A DNA stretch of 64,000 bases from an uncultured Alphaproteobacteria bacterium. Lineage in GTDB: Bacteria > Pseudomonadota > Alphaproteobacteria > RF32 > CAG-239. Positions 46,995 to 56,643 of this stretch are shown one piece after another. The DNA lies in NCBI GenBank assembly GCA_934254915.1, contig CAKQMH010000005.1, positions 26,119 through 90,118 on the forward strand. The letters run 5' to 3'. The notes below the pieces were generated by a model, which worked only from the letters and a program-made list of their open reading frames with translations, did no database searches and was not told the DNA's origin. Both the position numbers and the translations under genes were made by a program. How positions within the stretch are numbered: the first letter of the stretch is position 1; each line of letters opens with the position of its first letter.

Positions 46995-48696
46995 CTTTAG
47001 TTCCTTTGTTTACTTTTTGTTTGTCGGCTTTGGTAAAGACCTTGATAAATGAGGCCGCATTCCAATCCGGCGTGCCTTGAGCATAAAGCGCCTCGCTCAA
47101 CTTTTCAAGTTCGCAACCAAACTCCGAAATCTTATTAACGTTCGCAATTTGCTGCAGGCTGGTAAATTCCTGCCCATAGCGTTTGGCTGCCCAACCAAGC
47201 AAACCGTCACGAACGGCTTTAAGATTGCGAGCTTTGGCCTGCGTTACGACATAGCGGTAATAATTATGAATAACCGGAGTATCATCATGATAATGGCGAC
47301 GGCGGAACAGTAACATTAACAAAGCACAAACACCGATACCTAAAGCAAAGGCGCTCAACAATAATCCGATTACGGCCGTATTGCTGAATGGGGCAGCGGC
47401 GGCCGCATTTTCCGGAACTTGTTGCGGCAATGCAGCTGGTTGGGCAGACGATGGCGAAACCGCAACAGGAGTTGAACTTTCACCCGGCAACACTTTTATC
47501 TTCATGGCCGGAAGTGAAGCTTTTTGCATTTGTCCGGTTTTAATATCGAACCAATTGACTTCTATCGGCGCGAGTTCAAATTCGCCCTCTGCGGTCGGAA
47601 TATAGACATTAGTTATTTTTTCCAGAGATATGACCTTACCCTGCTCAACTTTCATTTGGGTTTCAGGTTTTTCGGGATATTGCTTGACGCCTTTGGTCTC
47701 AGCAAACCGGATTTCCGGCAGTTGCGAATCTATCACCCCGACGGCTTTAAGATAAATAGTGCGGCTGACGGCTTCCCCGACCTTAAACTGCGGACGTGCC
47801 GGACTAAACTCGCCATAAAGGGAAACATCGGACGACGGCAGCCACCATTGCCCTTTATATTCCTGCGGACTGGGTTTAACCTCAACGGTTAGCGGTTCGG
47901 TGGTTAAAACTACGGGATTGCGCGAGGCAAAAACATCGGCCATACCAAAACCGGCAATAAACATATCATCACTGAACATTTGGCTGAACGGGTCATTGCG
48001 GCGCTCGCGGGTCAGATAAAAACCGTTAAATTTGACGGCGGGAATCTCCAATTTACCGCTCTTTTGCGGAAACAAGGCATAATTAAAAGTTATTTCACGC
48101 AGATTACGCCCATCGACGACTTTATTGCTGATTTGCGGTTCACCCAGATTTTTAATAATCCATTCATCTTCATTACTGACCAAAAATGACGGGGCATCGC
48201 CCTGCAACCCGCCGGTATCATAAATTGTAACGGTGTAATTTACTTGCTGTTGGACATAGGGATTGCGGGTGTCAACCTGCGCATTAATCTTAAAGCGAGG
48301 CTGATTTTGCTGATTGGCCGGGCTGATAGTGTCGCCGGCTTTTACCACCTTTATCGTCAAGGCATCAGTCTGCCATTTATCCAGTTTGATGGACGGGATT
48401 ACCACATCGCCGGTGCGTTTGGGAATCAACACCAAATTCCATTGGCGCGAGCGGCTGCTGACACCATTGACAATATTGGTACGATAAGCATTAGACACCG
48501 AATAAAGCGTGAAGTCTTTATCCAGAACACTGAAATCAGGCGTCGCATTAGTGGAAGCATCTTGCAGCTCCAAGCTCAACATCAGAGTTTCGCCTTCCGG
48601 CAACTCCGTACGATTTACCGTAGCTGTGAACGGCTGAGCATAAACTTCCGTACAAAAGAAAAACAACGTAACTAAACTAAAAAATAACTTTTTCAT
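46966..48696 (-). CDS. batD: BatD-like envelope protein
   Basis: The 576-residue protein has a signal peptide ending TEVYAQ. It holds repeated beta-sandwich units (about 25-400), then a membrane helix (about 430-455: AVIGLLLSAFALGIGVCALLMLLF) and a cytoplasmic tail of about 110 residues. This is the BatD form. Bat proteins are linked to aerotolerance and envelope stress in Bacteroides and spirochaetes; the molecular role is not settled. It lies after batB, 22 bases away. Confidence 0.88.
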   Translation of the reverse strand: MKKLFFSLVTLFFFCTEVYAQPFTATVNRTELPEGETLMLSLELQDASTNATPDFSVLDKDFTLYSVSNAYRTNIVNGVSSRSRQWNLVLIPKRTGDVVIPSIKLDKWQTDALTIKVVKAGDTISPANQQNQPRFKINAQVDTRNPYVQQQVNYTVTIYDTGGLQGDAPSFLVSNEDEWIIKNLGEPQISNKVVDGRNLREITFNYALFPQKSGKLEIPAVKFNGFYLTRERRNDPFSQMFSDDMFIAGFGMADVFASRNPVVLTTEPLTVEVKPSPQEYKGQWWLPSSDVSLYGEFSPARPQFKVGEAVSRTIYLKAVGVIDSQLPEIRFAETKGVKQYPEKPETQMKVEQGKVISLEKITNVYIPTAEGEFELAPIEVNWFDIKTGQMQKASLPAMKIKVLPGESSTPVAVSPSSAQPAALPQQVPENAAAAAPFSNTAVIGLLLSAFALGIGVCALLMLLFRRRHYHDDTPVIHNYYRYVVTQAKARNLKAVRDGLLGWAAKRYGQEFTSLQQIANVNKISEFGCELEKLSEALYAQGTPDWNAASFIKVFTKADKQKVNKGTKDDILPKLYR

Positions 48697-48718
48697 TTTT
48701 ACCCTTTCTCAGATACAT

Positions 48719-50461
48719 TTAGTCCTGATAACGCTTGCTTTTATATTCTTTATAAATAAAGGCGCGGAGCAAACCGCCGACATCTTCAGGTATCTCCCGA
48801 TATTGTTGGGCGCGTGCCTGCGCTTCTTCATCATATTCAGATTCATCATCGAATGATTCAGGCGCAGCCGAAGCCGTTTGATTATCAGAATCTTGTGCTT
48901 CTGCAGCTTGAGTCTGTTGCGGCGACTGGCCGTTGTAGTCTTGTGCCTTAGTCGGTTGCGGTTCACTGCGGTCAGCCTGCGGCGTTTGATTTTGCCCATC
49001 CGGCTCATCTTGTCCGTTTGCCGCTTGTTCGGACTGATTTTCATTATCGCCGGAATTGTCCTGACCGTTATTTTGCGGTTTATCCTGCCCCGATGATTGA
49101 TTATCTTGCGGCTGCGATGAATTTTCGTCCTGCCCTTGGTCAGAAGTTTCAGAATTATTGTCCGAACTTGATGATTGCTGATTTTGCTGCTGTTGCTGCT
49201 TTAGGTATTCGAGATTGAATTTGGCATCCTCATGATCAGGATTTTGTTGCAAAACCTCTTCATATTTTTTGATAGCATCAGCAATTTTACCACCTTTGGC
49301 CAAAGCATTACCCTGATTGTAGAGTGACTCCACATCCTGCTCCAAGGCATATTTTTGATAAGCTTTGTCATAGTCGCCCATACGATAAGCTGCGGCGGCC
49401 TGCCAGACGGGAGAAGAAAACTTTTCAGCCGCCCGCTGGAAGTCCTGCTGTTGAAAAGCATTAAAGCCTTCCTGATCGGCGTTATGGAAAAATCCCGCCC
49501 TTGACGGTTGAGCCGTTAACAGCAAAAAGGCCACGACAACAATCCCGCGGCGGAAAAAGTACAAACAGCACAATAACGGCAAAATCAACAGATAATAACC
49601 ATAATCAAGCCAAACCGACTGCCAATTTTGGCCGGCAGACAAAGTTGAAGAATGTCCGATAATGCGGGAAGCCAAATTTTGCAATTCCGTATCGCCAAAC
49701 TGTAAATTCCAATATTCACCGCCGCCGGCTTGCGCAATCATTTGCAATTTTTCATTCGCCTGAGCATTAACCGCGGCAATGCTAACCTTAAAATGTTGCT
49801 GCCGGGCCTTAGTCGCCACTTTTAAGGCTTCATCAAACTTTTGACCGGCGTCTGGGGCAAAAACGACAATCTCGCCTTGTTTAAAACCGGCGGCCTGCAA
49901 CTTGGCAACCGCCAGATCAATTGCCCGATCCAAGCGGTCGCCGTTAAGCGGCATAATATCAAAATTAACTGCCGGCAGAAGGTTAGCGATAATTTCCGTG
50001 TCTTCGGTCAGCGGCGAAATCAAAAACGGCTCTTGTGTATAGACAATCAATCCGGCCTGCACGCCTTTTAACAAAGACAAAAAGTCTTTAATCTTAAATT
50101 TGGCGCGCTCTAAACGAGTGGGCGACAAATCGGTTTTAGACATTTCTGAAGAAAGATTAAGCACAATCATAACCGGATTTTCAGGAGCAAGCGCAGGAAT
50201 TTCAACTTTGTTCCAACTAGGGCCGGCGGCCGCAATTATGGCGCTGATAACCCCGACCAATGCCAACCAGCTCAAAATTTTGCGCTGTGCAGATGAGCCT
50301 TTGACCAACAAAAACGGCAACAATTTTTTATCACAAACATTTTCCCATGAGGATTGGTTACGTCGGCCGGCAATATAACGCCGATAAAAGAACAGCGGTA
50401 TTAGCAACAGTAACAGCCACCACGGACGCAAAAAATGAAAATTAACCCACCAACTGCTCAT
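48719..50461 (-). CDS. batB: BatB/BatC-like VWA-TPR protein
   Basis: The 580-residue protein has an N-terminal membrane pair (about 13-27, 62-80), a VWA domain (about 93-290) and another membrane segment (about 295-325). A TPR stretch follows (about 335-420), then a long Gln/Asn/Asp/Ser-rich disordered region (about 420-545) and a short conserved tail. The first MIDAS motif, DxSxS in active VWA domains, reads NLSSE at 102-106, so metal binding is probably weak or lost. It combines BatB and BatC. Its start touches the batA stop. Confidence 0.88.
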   Translation of the reverse strand: MSSWWVNFHFLRPWWLLLLLIPLFFYRRYIAGRRNQSSWENVCDKKLLPFLLVKGSSAQRKILSWLALVGVISAIIAAAGPSWNKVEIPALAPENPVMIVLNLSSEMSKTDLSPTRLERAKFKIKDFLSLLKGVQAGLIVYTQEPFLISPLTEDTEIIANLLPAVNFDIMPLNGDRLDRAIDLAVAKLQAAGFKQGEIVVFAPDAGQKFDEALKVATKARQQHFKVSIAAVNAQANEKLQMIAQAGGGEYWNLQFGDTELQNLASRIIGHSSTLSAGQNWQSVWLDYGYYLLILPLLCCLYFFRRGIVVVAFLLLTAQPSRAGFFHNADQEGFNAFQQQDFQRAAEKFSSPVWQAAAAYRMGDYDKAYQKYALEQDVESLYNQGNALAKGGKIADAIKKYEEVLQQNPDHEDAKFNLEYLKQQQQQNQQSSSSDNNSETSDQGQDENSSQPQDNQSSGQDKPQNNGQDNSGDNENQSEQAANGQDEPDGQNQTPQADRSEPQPTKAQDYNGQSPQQTQAAEAQDSDNQTASAAPESFDDESEYDEEAQARAQQYREIPEDVGGLLRAFIYKEYKSKRYQD

Positions 50462-51468
50462 CAGTTAATCCTCCTTAAGGCCATAAACATGGCGCAGGCA
50501 GTTAAAATAGCCGCCAATAACGGAATATAATAAAGCTCTTTGGTTTCCCGAACATAGCGTTCATCACGGCTGTCAGTTTCCAACTTATCAATCGTGTTAT
50601 AGATTTGCAACAGCGAACCGGTATCTTCGGCTTGAAAATAGCGACCTTTGGTTTCATCCGCAATTTTTTGCAGACTTTCTTCATCTAGTCCGGACTGCCC
50701 GCCCAATGGCAGCCCCATAAATGAACCGAAAAAGCCACGTTCAGAACCGACGCCGATAGTATAAATTTTGATTTTTTCCGCGGCCGCGAGTTTAATAGCC
50801 TGCGGCATACTTAAACTGCCGTCGTTGTTCTCGCCGTCAGTCAGCAAAATAATAACTTTACTGTCCTTGGACGGCAGGTCTTTCAAAGTTTTGAGCGCCA
50901 GCCCCAAAGCATCGCCGATAGCCGTCGAATCACCGGCCATACCGGCATCCATTGCCCATAGAATTTCCAAGACTGATTTTTGGTCATAAGTCAACGGAGC
51001 TTGCAGATAAGAGCGAGTACCGAACAGAATCAGGCCGATACGGTCTTCCGCCCGTTTTTTGATAAAGTCTCCGGCAACCAACTTAACCGCAGTCAGACGG
51101 TCAATCTGCCGCCCTTTAAATTTGAAATCAGGTATCTGCATCGAATTGGAAATATCCATAACCAACAAAATATCGCGACTTTCGTTTTGCAGACGTATCG
51201 GCTCACCCAACATTTGCGGGCGGGCAGCGGCAAAAACCAACAAACTCCACACCACATATAACAGCCAGAAAAAGCGGGAATAACCGCCGTTATCCGCGCT
51301 GCCCATTCGCCACAGGCTTCCGGATTTTAGGGAAATACGTTCCAAGTCGGCAATAAAAGGAATCCGCAAAGCATCACCGTGCAGGCCTTTGACCGGCGGC
51401 AAAATATAGCGGAAAACAAACGGCAACAGCAATAAAAGCAAAGCATAGGGATAAGCAAAAGTTGTCAT
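50461..51468 (-). CDS. batA: BatA-like VWA membrane protein
   Basis: The protein has 335 residues from the ATG at 51468 (AGGAGAAAATTT upstream). An N-terminal helix and a second helix near 70-82 precede a VWA domain with an intact MIDAS, DISNSM (D105-M110), and ILLTDGENNDGS later. A last helix ends the protein. It thus keeps the metal site lost in its neighbour BatB. The start overlaps the DUF4381 stop as ATGA. Confidence 0.92.
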   Translation of the reverse strand: MTTFAYPYALLLLLLPFVFRYILPPVKGLHGDALRIPFIADLERISLKSGSLWRMGSADNGGYSRFFWLLYVVWSLLVFAAARPQMLGEPIRLQNESRDILLVMDISNSMQIPDFKFKGRQIDRLTAVKLVAGDFIKKRAEDRIGLILFGTRSYLQAPLTYDQKSVLEILWAMDAGMAGDSTAIGDALGLALKTLKDLPSKDSKVIILLTDGENNDGSLSMPQAIKLAAAEKIKIYTIGVGSERGFFGSFMGLPLGGQSGLDEESLQKIADETKGRYFQAEDTGSLLQIYNTIDKLETDSRDERYVRETKELYYIPLLAAILTACAMFMALRRIN

Positions 51469-51917
51469 AAATTTTCTCCTATCCAGGCCTGACAAAATTG
51501 GCGCAGATTGACAACATCAGCGGCAGTGTAACCTTTGGTATCAGGTTGCATATAAGGAGCATTAAGCAATAAATCGGCCGGTTTCCCCTGCAATTTTTGA
51601 TGACAATGCCGGTTCAAAAAATCCAACCATTCGGCTCCGTTTAATACTACCGCTTCTTTATATTTATAAACACAGATACGACGCAGAATCGCCGACATTT
51701 CGACTACGGAAGCAATGCTGTTGTGGCAATGGATGTCTTTTAATAAATGCAAAGCATATAATTTTTTAGACTTGCGGCGCAAAAATTTAATTACCTCCAC
51801 GGCCAACACCAAAGCTATCAACGCCCCCAAAATCACCCACCAACCATAGGCCGGCGGGAAAGCTGAAACGCCGTCCGGCAGGTGAATATCGCGCAACTCA
51901 GGTAAATTGTCGTTCAT
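51465..51917 (-). CDS. DUF4381 membrane protein
   Basis: The 150-residue protein has one membrane helix (about 26-46: WWVILGALIALVLAVEVIKFL) with the family's preceding motif LRDIHLPDGVSAFPPAYGWW, then a helical cytoplasmic part. DUF4381 typically precedes batA in these operons. Here it is the first gene; the DUF58 and MoxR-ATPase genes usually upstream are absent from this locus. Confidence 0.88.
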   Translation of the reverse strand: MNDNLPELRDIHLPDGVSAFPPAYGWWVILGALIALVLAVEVIKFLRRKSKKLYALHLLKDIHCHNSIASVVEMSAILRRICVYKYKEAVVLNGAEWLDFLNRHCHQKLQGKPADLLLNAPYMQPDTKGYTAADVVNLRQFCQAWIGENL

Positions 51918-52023
51918 CTTGTTTTCCCTATAACACTTCTTCCTTATAAATTTAGGTTATAGCACACCAAATATCAAGACTTGATTAATTTATGAAAAGA
52001 TAAAATAAGTTATAGAAACAGCA

Positions 52024-52046
52024 ATGCCGCGACTAATGCGCGGCAC
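52024..52046. repeat. Short hairpin repeat (copy 3)
   Basis: A single hairpin (arms TGCCGCG / CGCGGCA, loop ACTAATG) matches the hairpins near 5424 and 63266; the GAGACCCTTCG module is reduced to a remnant. It lies in the gap between the Bat operon and the first barrel gene. Confidence 0.65.
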
Positions 52047-52078
52047 GACAATGATGAAGGTCAGAATGCTGATTTGTA

Positions 52079-52834
52079 TTAGAAATTGTAGCGGACGCCA
52101 AGCGAAAATTCGCTGATGTCATCATAGAATGTGCCGCCAATCGTGGTATAACGATACATCGCACGAAAAGCCAAGCGCTGGCTCAACCAAATCTGCGCAC
52201 CGCCGCCGTACCGAAAAGCAACTTTGTTTTCATCCAGCTTGGTAGTATTGGAGCTGTACGGATTAGCTGTCGAGAGGTCATAGCCTTTGAACTTGAGTTC
52301 GCCAGTAATATCATAATTAGCGACACCGGCGGTTGCCAAAAGTTCAAACCATGAACTCAGCGGAATATAGCCGATAGCGTCAATACCATAAGCCTGTGAT
52401 TTGAGGTCATACTCCACTTGGGCAAACTTAGGATAACCGGCATAACTTTCGCGGTAGACAACATCACTGTTCTCTAAAGACTTTTGATAAAAAGCTTCAA
52501 AGCCCAAATACCGCCACGGACGCCAACCAATATTGCCGCTCAAAGAGCTGTGTTTGTTGTCCAAATCATCAACCTTGCCGGTATAATCAGCTCCGCCGGT
52601 CAACGGACTGTGCAAAGTAACAGATTTGTCGGTCATACCGAACGACGAACCGACATAGTCCAAGCCGATGCTGAAATGTTTAACTTCCGCACTTTTTCTT
52701 TGGGCCGATTGCTGATTGTAAGAACTGTAATTACCGGAAACATTGGACGGATAATACGGATTATATGATTGGGCCTGAGCGGCGCCGTAAGCACCAAAGC
52801 TTAACAATCCGGCAAATAATAAAATTTTTTTCAT
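52079..52834 (-). CDS. Outer-membrane beta-barrel protein A
   Basis: The protein has 251 residues from the ATG at 52834 (AAGG ten bases upstream). A signal peptide (ending AAQAQS) and a Tyr/Ser-rich lead are followed by alternating beta strands typical of an OmpA-like or porin-like barrel, ending in a C-terminal Phe (SLGVRYNF), the usual BAM recognition form. The final 30 residues (RAMYRYTTIGGTFYDDISEFSLG) align with the next gene, so the two are paralogues. Function unknown. Confidence 0.82.
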   Translation of the reverse strand: MKKILLFAGLLSFGAYGAAQAQSYNPYYPSNVSGNYSSYNQQSAQRKSAEVKHFSIGLDYVGSSFGMTDKSVTLHSPLTGGADYTGKVDDLDNKHSSLSGNIGWRPWRYLGFEAFYQKSLENSDVVYRESYAGYPKFAQVEYDLKSQAYGIDAIGYIPLSSWFELLATAGVANYDITGELKFKGYDLSTANPYSSNTTKLDENKVAFRYGGGAQIWLSQRLAFRAMYRYTTIGGTFYDDISEFSLGVRYNF

Positions 52835-52855
52835 CTGTTGCAACCTTACTGAAAA

Positions 52856-53746
52856 TTAGAACAAAAATCTGACGCCGACAGAAATTTCTTTCATGTCATC
52901 AATAATATCTCCGCCCAACGAAACATAACGATACATCGCGCGCAAAGCCACACCGTCAGCTATGTTAAGCTGCCCGCCGGCAGCAACGCGCCAACCAAGT
53001 TTGTTTTCGTTAAAACTGCGGTGGATTGAGGTATCGGTAACACTGCCACCGACAAAATGAATCGCGAAAGTGGCGGAATTTTCAAACTTATATTCAGCCA
53101 ACCCGACCGAAGCCAAAAAGTCAAAATACGGCGAAACCGGCAAATAACCGATAACATCAAGGCCATAGGCATGATATTTGGTCAGATACTCATTCATCAT
53201 ATAATATCCGGACGCGCCGGCTGAACCAAGCGCATGATTGTCGATTTGCGAACCGGTATTGTCCTTATAGGAGGTTTCATAAAAAACTTCAGCGCCCCAA
53301 TATTTGGAAACACGCGCACCCAAAATAAAGGACAGATTATCCTGATCATCAACAATACTGTCGGTATTGGTTGTGACCGGGCCGCCGGCAAAATGGATAT
53401 CATCAAAGCTTAAATCGGTCGATGCAGAACTTTGTTTAGCCATATTATAGTCGAGTCCGACATAGTATTTGAAGTAGTTCAGTTTGCGCAACTGGTGTTT
53501 GGCACTGCGCTTGATATTGCGCATATCCTCGTCAAAACCTTTTTTATAGCCGGAATAAAGACCATTACACGGACACATCACCGTTTTGCCCATGACTACC
53601 GAACCATTAGCATCAAACGGCTCTTCCGGGTTGCAGGGACACCATTCGACATTGTACAAATCGCCATAAGCCGGAGTATCGGCGGCAACCGCCATACCGG
53701 AAACCAGCAATGCCGCGGCTCCCAACAAATATGCAAACTTTTTCAT
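52856..53746 (-). CDS. Outer-membrane beta-barrel protein B
   Basis: The protein has 296 residues from the ATG at 53746 (AGAGGATT upstream). The longer frame that continues to 54214 would overlap the divergent gene and lacks a ribosome site, so it is rejected. A signal peptide ends GMAVAA. Two Cys-bearing loops (WCPCNPEEP, MCPCNG) come before the barrel, which ends in Phe (SVGVRFLF). The last strands match barrel A (RAMYRYVSLGGDIIDDMKEISVG). Confidence 0.85.
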   Translation of the reverse strand: MKKFAYLLGAAALLVSGMAVAADTPAYGDLYNVEWCPCNPEEPFDANGSVVMGKTVMCPCNGLYSGYKKGFDEDMRNIKRSAKHQLRKLNYFKYYVGLDYNMAKQSSASTDLSFDDIHFAGGPVTTNTDSIVDDQDNLSFILGARVSKYWGAEVFYETSYKDNTGSQIDNHALGSAGASGYYMMNEYLTKYHAYGLDVIGYLPVSPYFDFLASVGLAEYKFENSATFAIHFVGGSVTDTSIHRSFNENKLGWRVAAGGQLNIADGVALRAMYRYVSLGGDIIDDMKEISVGVRFLF

Positions 53747-53905
53747 CAAACAATCCTCTAAAATATTATTGTTTAAACAATAAAGGAGCTGACAAAATTG
53801 TGCAATTATCGCAAAAGTATTATGCACACTTTTTTTAGCAAGAATAAGCAATTGTAACAAAAATATTAAGTTTACGATAATTTGACAAAAATTAGCCAAC
53901 ATTGA

Positions 53906-53934
53906 TTGATTATTAACCTTTTGTATGCTATGAT
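53906..53934 (+). promoter_or_regulatory. Sigma70-type promoter for the 886-residue gene
   Basis: TTGATT at 53906-53911, a 17-base spacer and TATGAT at 53929-53934 lie 32 bases before the start, a close match to the sigma70 consensus. Confidence 0.6.
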
Positions 53935-53966
53935 ACGCTATATAGTGGCAAAAAGGAAACAGCACT

Positions 53967-56627
53967 ATGGCAAATGAACTTATAAATAAATTTTTATCAT
54001 ATTGTAAAAATCTTAAAGATGGTGAAGAACCGAAAAGACTCAGTGAAATTTTGGGCAGTGAAACAGATGCCCACACATTTGCCAAACAACTGGCAAACGG
54101 CGAATATCCAAATCTGGCCGAAGCACGCGACGGCGACAAATATCCGGTGTTGGAAGTTTTAGCCACCAGTTTAGGTAAAGAATTAGAAGATGAGCAAACT
54201 GACGGAGGACGCACCTATAATCCCTTTGCCGATAATGCCTTTATGCATCGAGGTATCACCCTGCGATCCATGCAGCGAAATCTGCAAGAACTTGAACACC
54301 TGACTGCCCTACAAGCTATTGACCGCAAAATTGCCGCACGGGGATTTACCGGTGATGTTTCAGCCGATACTGAAATAGAAAAAGGTATTGATGCCGAAAT
54401 TGCCAATCTTGAAAGCCGTTACAGCAAATACAATCCGGTAAGATATTATCGAAATTTTCACCTTGACCGCAAAAAGAAAAAGCTGAAAAAAATCATTAAA
54501 AATGATTCTAACAGACTAAAAAAGCAACAAAATCTGCAGAATGAATTACTAACAAACTTTGACTTGGAAAAAGACCTCGCAACCCATGGTCTGTTCAGCA
54601 AAGAGGGCATAAAAGCCCGCAGCCAACTCTTATGGCGCAAAGTCCGCGGCAAGTCGACCGACCGCTTACAGGATAAATTTACGGAAACCATGCTGCTGAA
54701 TGATGTAAATAACAAAGCAGCCGGCTCGATAAACAGCAATTTGACCGAACAAATTAAAACTCTGACCGCAGCCAGAGACAGTGTTGATATTTCCAAAGAC
54801 CAAAAGAAGACTTGTCAGCTTTTGATTGACAGCCTGACAAAGTTTCAGTCAAAAATCGAGACGCGCGGGAAAGCGTTGAGTGACGGTTTGGCTACCGAGT
54901 TGCATCAAATTGATACTAAATACGATCCGCAGACGGAAGAATTAAAAGTTAAAATTACACGAAACCGCGAATACATCAATGATCAAAATCTGGAATTACG
55001 ACTAAAAACCGATTTTGGCAAAGCCTATAAAGAGATTTGCAAAGGCCTTCCCGGATATGCGGTGACGCAACTTGATGCGCGCTTTAACGCCCGCACCCAA
55101 AAACACTTTACCGATGACAAAGAATTTATCAAGCTTTGTGAAGAACAATTGGGCGAAGCTGAAGCCAAAAAACTAATTCAAAAGTTGGATGGCTATTTAA
55201 AGCCACAAAATAATTCTAATGTCGGCGGAAACGGGAACAACGATAACGATCCGGATAAAGACCCCGATAAAGACCCGAATGCAAATGACAACGAGCAAGA
55301 CAAGGATAATGACAACAAAACGCATACTCCGTCGGTAACCGACGACAAAGATAAAGACCCGAATGCGCCGGAGCAAGAGCTTGAAGGCTTTGACCGTCAA
55401 AAATTTTACAGCGACTTTGCCGAAAAAATCAAAGATCGTTACGACCTGCCTGACGGAGCGGATAAAGATAATATCGGCGACCAAAAACACTTTGAATTCC
55501 AAAGCAAAGCCAATGACAACAAATTGGAACTTGATACCACGGATTCCGGCAAAGTACGCTTTACGGCCAAAGATAAAGACGGCAACAATGTTTCGCCGGA
55601 ACTGGCGGATTTTGCCGCACTTGTTCAGAGTTATAAAGACCAAGGCTATGACAAGATTAACCTCAGTGCCAACAGCAGCGACGAATATAATCAAAAACTT
55701 ATGGCCGCGCTGAAACTCGAGGGTATGGAATATGACATTATTGACAAGGACGGAAAACCGCTTGACCGTGACAGCGATGAGTTCAAAAAGATTGACGAAG
55801 GCTCGCAAAAGCTGGTCGACCACGAGAAGAACAAAGACAAACCGGAAGTAATACTGGAAGAACAACATGCCCCGAATGAAAGCCAGCAAGAACGCAAAGA
55901 ACCATTAAGCGAGGAGCAAAGAAAGTCTTTGGAAGCCGAAGGTATCGAAGTCTCTACACAGGCTGATTGGAACAGTCTCAACGGACAACAAAAAGCAATG
56001 TTGCACGAGGCCGGTTTAAGCCCCAGTATGATTGAAGCTAAGGACATGATTGAAAAAGTTAAAGGCCTCAGTCCGAAAGAATTTGAAACTCTGGCACAAG
56101 GAGAAGCGTTCAAGAAATTGTCCGCCAACCAGCAATTCTATCTGAAAAGCATTAATGAAATCAGCAATAATGATACCTATGCCAAAGAGGGCGAAAAAGG
56201 CGAACAAAAGAAAGAACAGGATATTAAAGATTTTACCAAAGGATATCTTGATGAAGTTCAAGCCAAAGGCGGGACAGATTACGGTGCTAAACAACAAGGC
56301 CAATCACAAGAACTCAGCACTACTACTATGTTGAGCCAAATTAAAGGCTTAAGCCCCAAAGAATTTAGTGAGTTGGCCCAAAGCGAAGCTTTTCAAGCTT
56401 TGGACGGAAAGCAACAAAGCCGTTTAAGAAGTATAAATGCGATTGAAAACAATCCCAAAACAACACCGGAAAACAAGACCAAGATGTTGGGAAGTGTAAT
56501 CGGAGAATACATCCGACACGAAAAAGATCAACGCGCTCAAAATAAAGGAACAAAGCAAAAGCAAATTAACCGCGATTTGTCACAAAACGTGGCTGCAATT
56601 AAGAGCAAACAAGGCAACAGCCATTAA
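53967..56627 (+). CDS. Large soluble protein with Asp-rich linker and C-terminal repeats
   Basis: The 886-residue protein has no signal peptide or membrane helix. Residues 1-410 are mostly helical and highly charged. Residues about 412-465 form an Asn/Asp/Lys-rich linker (NDNDPDKDPDKD). Residues about 475-610 hold a mixed fold in which ADFAALVQSYKDQGYDKINLS followed by MAALKLEGMEYDII resembles the LPD7-type domain of polyvalent proteins. Residues about 690-870 carry two copies of a unit built on KGLSPKEF..LAQ.EAF..L...Q...L.SIN.I. No family for the whole chain is recognised. An effector-like or DNA-associated role is possible, but unproved. Confidence 0.8.
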   Translation: MANELINKFLSYCKNLKDGEEPKRLSEILGSETDAHTFAKQLANGEYPNLAEARDGDKYPVLEVLATSLGKELEDEQTDGGRTYNPFADNAFMHRGITLRSMQRNLQELEHLTALQAIDRKIAARGFTGDVSADTEIEKGIDAEIANLESRYSKYNPVRYYRNFHLDRKKKKLKKIIKNDSNRLKKQQNLQNELLTNFDLEKDLATHGLFSKEGIKARSQLLWRKVRGKSTDRLQDKFTETMLLNDVNNKAAGSINSNLTEQIKTLTAARDSVDISKDQKKTCQLLIDSLTKFQSKIETRGKALSDGLATELHQIDTKYDPQTEELKVKITRNREYINDQNLELRLKTDFGKAYKEICKGLPGYAVTQLDARFNARTQKHFTDDKEFIKLCEEQLGEAEAKKLIQKLDGYLKPQNNSNVGGNGNNDNDPDKDPDKDPNANDNEQDKDNDNKTHTPSVTDDKDKDPNAPEQELEGFDRQKFYSDFAEKIKDRYDLPDGADKDNIGDQKHFEFQSKANDNKLELDTTDSGKVRFTAKDKDGNNVSPELADFAALVQSYKDQGYDKINLSANSSDEYNQKLMAALKLEGMEYDIIDKDGKPLDRDSDEFKKIDEGSQKLVDHEKNKDKPEVILEEQHAPNESQQERKEPLSEEQRKSLEAEGIEVSTQADWNSLNGQQKAMLHEAGLSPSMIEAKDMIEKVKGLSPKEFETLAQGEAFKKLSANQQFYLKSINEISNNDTYAKEGEKGEQKKEQDIKDFTKGYLDEVQAKGGTDYGAKQQGQSQELSTTTMLSQIKGLSPKEFSELAQSEAFQALDGKQQSRLRSINAIENNPKTTPENKTKMLGSVIGEYIRHEKDQRAQNKGTKQKQINRDLSQNVAAIKSKQGNSH

Positions 56628-56643
56628 TCGATTACCACAACCA

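Noticed and set aside
48878..50378. Several frames opposite batB
   Set aside because: They are antisense to the Gln/Asn-rich region and VWA domain of batB and lack starts with ribosome sites.
53747..54214. N-terminal extension of outer-membrane protein B
   Set aside because: It would overlap the divergent gene and lacks a ribosome site; a clean signal peptide starts at 53746.
55197..55889. Long minus-strand frame inside the 886-residue gene
   Set aside because: Val/Ile/Phe-rich frame antisense to the Asp/Lys-rich linker, a normal by-product of that composition; no ribosome site or domain.
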